From NCBI RefSeq assembly GCF_020532805.1, contig NZ_MQTQ01000006.1, positions 1 to 64,000 on the forward strand: 64,000 bases of DNA, written 5' to 3'. This document shows positions 61,957 through 64,000 of the stretch, piece by piece. Below the pieces are notes generated by a model, which ran no database searches, was not told the DNA's origin, and saw nothing but the letters and a program-made list of their open reading frames with translations. How positions within the stretch are numbered: the first letter of the stretch is position 1; each line of letters opens with the position of its first letter. The translations under genes were made by a program, and so were the position numbers. This DNA is from Arthrobacter sp. SO5. Lineage in GTDB: Bacteria; Actinomycetota; Actinomycetes; Actinomycetales; Micrococcaceae.

Positions 61957-63456
61957 GTGACCGTAACTGCCCAGCCCATTGTCACTGCGGAGCGCGAGAG
62001 TGCACTGCTGGCGTCCGTACCGACCGGACTGCTCATCAACGGTGAGTGGCGTCCTGCCGCGTCCGGAAAGACCTTCGACGTCGAGGACCCCTCAACGGGC
62101 AAGGTGCTGCTGAGCATTGCAGACGCCGGTCCCGAGGACGGGGCCGCTGCACTGGACGCGGCGTCAACAGCCCAGGATTCCTGGGCCAAGGTTGCCCCGC
62201 GTGAGCGCGGGGAGATCCTGCGCCGGGCCTTCGACCTGGTGACGGCCCGGGCAGAGGACTTCGCGCTGCTGATGACCCTGGAGATGGGCAAGCCGCTCGC
62301 GGAGGCCCGCGGCGAGGTCACGTACGGTGCGGAATTCCTGCGCTGGTTCTCCGAGGAGGCCGTCCGGGCGTTCGGCCGCTACTCGGTGTCCCCGGAGGGC
62401 AAGTCCCGCCTGCTGGTGACGAAGAAGCCGGTGGGTCCGTGCCTGCTGATCACACCGTGGAACTTCCCGCTCGCGATGGCTACCCGCAAGGTCGCCCCGG
62501 CCGTCGCCGCCGGCTGCACCATGGTGCTCAAGTCTGCGAATCTGACCCCCCTGACCTCGCAGCTGTTCGCCGCCGTCATGATGGAGGCCGGGCTGCCGGC
62601 CGGCGTCCTGAACGTCATTCCGACGTCCACCGCAGGCGCCACCACCGGGCCGCTGATCAGGGATTCCCGGCTCCGGAAGCTCTCCTTCACCGGCTCCACC
62701 GAGGTGGGCCGCCGGCTACTCTCAGACGCCTCCGAGAACGTGCTGCGGACCTCGATGGAGCTCGGCGGCAACGCCCCGTTTGTGGTGTTCGAGGACGCCG
62801 ACGTCGACGCCGCCGTCGCCGGGGCGATGATTGCGAAGCTGCGGAACATGGGTGAGGCGTGCACCGCGGCGAACCGGTTCATCGTCCACGAGTCTGTCGC
62901 CGACGAGTTCGCGGACAAGTTCGCGGCAAAGATGGCGGAAATGACCACCGCCCGCGGCACCGAGCCCGAGTCCAAGGTCGGCCCGCTGATCGATGCCAAG
63001 AGCCGCGACAAGGTCCACGAGCTCGTCACGGATGCCGTGTCCGCCGGAGCCGTCCCTGTGGTGGGCGGCGGCCCGGTGGAGGGCCCGGGCTACTTCTACC
63101 AGCCCACCATCCTCAAGGGCGTCACCGAGGGCACCCGGATCCTGTCCGAGGAAATCTTCGGACCCGTCGCCCCGATCATCACGTTCGACACTGAGGACGA
63201 GGCCGTGCGGCTGGCGAACAACACCGAGTACGGCCTGGTGGCGTACGTCTTCACGAAGGACCTCAACCGCGGCATCCGGATGGGCGAACGCCTCGAGACC
63301 GGCATGCTGGGCCTGAACGCCGGCGTCGTCTCCAACGCCGCAGCCCCGTTCGGCGGTGTCAAACAGTCCGGCCTGGGCCGTGAAGGCGGCCTTGAAGGCA
63401 TCGAGGAATACCTCTACACCCAGTACATCGGGATCGCCGACCCCTACGCTGGTTAG
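61957..63456 (+). CDS. gabD: Succinate-semialdehyde dehydrogenase
   Basis: This 499-residue aldehyde dehydrogenase oxidises succinate semialdehyde to succinate in the GABA shunt or related routes. The NAD-site segments are TPWNFPLAMATRKVAPAV and SFTGSTEVGRRLL. The catalytic Glu is in MELGGNAPFVVFE and the nucleophile Cys in GEACTAANRF. Substrate is assigned by family resemblance; other semialdehydes are possible. The GTG at 61957 follows GAGGGAG. No transaminase gene (gabT) is in the window. Confidence 0.9.
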   Translation: MTVTAQPIVTAERESALLASVPTGLLINGEWRPAASGKTFDVEDPSTGKVLLSIADAGPEDGAAALDAASTAQDSWAKVAPRERGEILRRAFDLVTARAEDFALLMTLEMGKPLAEARGEVTYGAEFLRWFSEEAVRAFGRYSVSPEGKSRLLVTKKPVGPCLLITPWNFPLAMATRKVAPAVAAGCTMVLKSANLTPLTSQLFAAVMMEAGLPAGVLNVIPTSTAGATTGPLIRDSRLRKLSFTGSTEVGRRLLSDASENVLRTSMELGGNAPFVVFEDADVDAAVAGAMIAKLRNMGEACTAANRFIVHESVADEFADKFAAKMAEMTTARGTEPESKVGPLIDAKSRDKVHELVTDAVSAGAVPVVGGGPVEGPGYFYQPTILKGVTEGTRILSEEIFGPVAPIITFDTEDEAVRLANNTEYGLVAYVFTKDLNRGIRMGERLETGMLGLNAGVVSNAAAPFGGVKQSGLGREGGLEGIEEYLYTQYIGIADPYAG

Positions 63457-63469
63457 GAACTGACTGCGG

Positions 63470-63519
63470 CCCGCCGGCCCCCTCTGACCGGGTTGACCGG
63501 ATCAGAGCGGGCCGGCGGG
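63470..63519. terminator. Long hairpin after the dehydrogenase gene
   Basis: The outer arms CCCGCCGGCCC and GGGCCGGCGGG, the middle CTCTGA/TCAGAG and the inner CCGG/CCGG form a long, nearly continuous stem between convergent genes. Confidence 0.85.
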
Positions 63520-63533
63520 TTGATGGGGCCCGG

Positions 63534-64000
63534 CTACCCGCGGCGGACCCGGCGGAGTCCGGCGCGCAGCCTCGTCCAGGATCCGGCGACGCCTCGCCGG
63601 GTGAGCTGCGCCCTGCGGGAAAGGGCGCGGAACGGGGCCAAAGAAGCCAGGCGCCACCGGGAAAGGACCGACGGCGGCAGCCAGGTGGCGCGGACCCGCG
63701 CGAACGGCCGCGCGTTGGCCCGCAGCGAGGCCTGGACCGCGGCTATCCTGACGGCTGCGGTGCGGCCATCGGGGCGTCCGGCGGCTCCTTCCGTGCCGTC
63801 CCCGGCGTCGGGACGGCCATACTGCCGGCGCTCGAAGTCCCGGGTCAGGGCGCTCACGGCGCCGTGCCCGGCGCCATCGAGGCGGTCAGGTCCTCCCAGT
63901 GCGGCGGACGCTCGCAGCCGTTCGGAGAAGTGCCGGGGGGTCTCACTCGGGTGCGGAGCAACCCCGTAATCCGTTGCGAGGTCACGCAATTCTGCCCAGG
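63534..64000 (-). CDS. C-terminus of a TgpA-like transglutaminase protein, 5' end outside window
   Basis: The frame stays open to the right edge, so only the last 155 residues are present. The visible part starts in WAELRDLATDYGV and continues HPSETPRHFSERLR, a pattern found in the DUF4129 tail of membrane transglutaminase-like (TgpA) proteins. A basic, Arg-rich end follows, with ALTRDFERRQYGRP as the conserved helix. The catalytic domain and membrane helices would lie to the right. The family call is moderate because the core is not visible. Confidence 0.65.
   Translation of the reverse strand, partial: WAELRDLATDYGVAPHPSETPRHFSERLRASAALGGPDRLDGAGHGAVSALTRDFERRQYGRPDAGDGTEGAAGRPDGRTAAVRIAAVQASLRANARPFARVRATWLPPSVLSRWRLASLAPFRALSRRAQLTRRGVAGSWTRLRAGLRRVRRG

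Overview
This window looks like a chromosomal segment of a high-GC actinobacterium, most probably Arthrobacter sensu lato or another member of the Micrococcaceae. The evidence is the uniformly high-GC coding bias plus actinobacterial marker families: a mycothiol S-conjugate amidase, a WhiB regulator, a mycosin-type protease, and DUF4307, DUF4245, DUF3499, DUF5719 and TIGR03089 proteins. The genus is an inference. I see no insertion sequence, prophage, integrase, CRISPR array or rRNA gene, so this is mostly core chromosome.

Layout. At 1-3.6 kb are the end of a mycosin-like subtilase, a type II NADH dehydrogenase behind a strong Rex-like operator, and an ACT-GNAT fusion. A tRNA with a UAA anticodon follows at 3.63 kb. 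At 4.5-10.3 kb is a branched-chain amino acid type ABC transporter: a binding lipoprotein on the + strand, convergent with livH-livM-livG-livF on the - strand. Both halves have a CRP-like site upstream, and LivH carries an unusual extracytoplasmic domain. At 10.7-17.1 kb are a Bax inhibitor-1 protein, divergent galK and galM, an AI-2E transporter, threonine ammonia-lyase and a rhomboid protease.

At 17.2-27.2 kb lies a block whose order (greA, DUF4307, mca, small membrane protein, DUF255 thioredoxin-like protein, hemolysin III, short cis-prenyltransferase, PhoH) matches, as I remember it, M. tuberculosis Rv1080c-Rv1086 and Rv1095. A terpenoid-cyclase-like protein and a HAD phosphatase are inserted in it. 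At 27.4-36.2 kb are a GNAT enzyme, an unknown protein, an orphan prepilin peptidase, a NUDIX hydrolase, a VWA protein, fumC, a carbonic anhydrase, DUF4245, glpX and galE. At 36.2-50.8 kb is cell-envelope biology: FemAB-like transferase, manA, LCP ligase, purE, purK, GtrA, TIGR03089, WhiB, a giant GT2 membrane glycosyltransferase, DUF5719, a zincin-like protein and DUF3499. At 50.9-64 kb are Trm112, ahcY, two tandem L,D-transpeptidases, a TIGR01906 membrane protein, an acyl-CoA synthetase, a protein mannosyltransferase, rsmI, a succinate-semialdehyde dehydrogenase and the end of a TgpA-like transglutaminase.

A genome-level pattern stands out. At least 18 genes have a TANNNT -10 hexamer exactly 6 or 7 nt before the start codon, so they are probably transcribed as leaderless mRNAs. 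I used this spacing to correct several starts. The strongest hunt results are the leaderless architecture, the Rex operator before ndh, the paired CRP-like sites on the split liv transporter, the LivH domain fusion, the palindrome between the galK and galM promoters, and a 46-bp intergenic repeat after galE.
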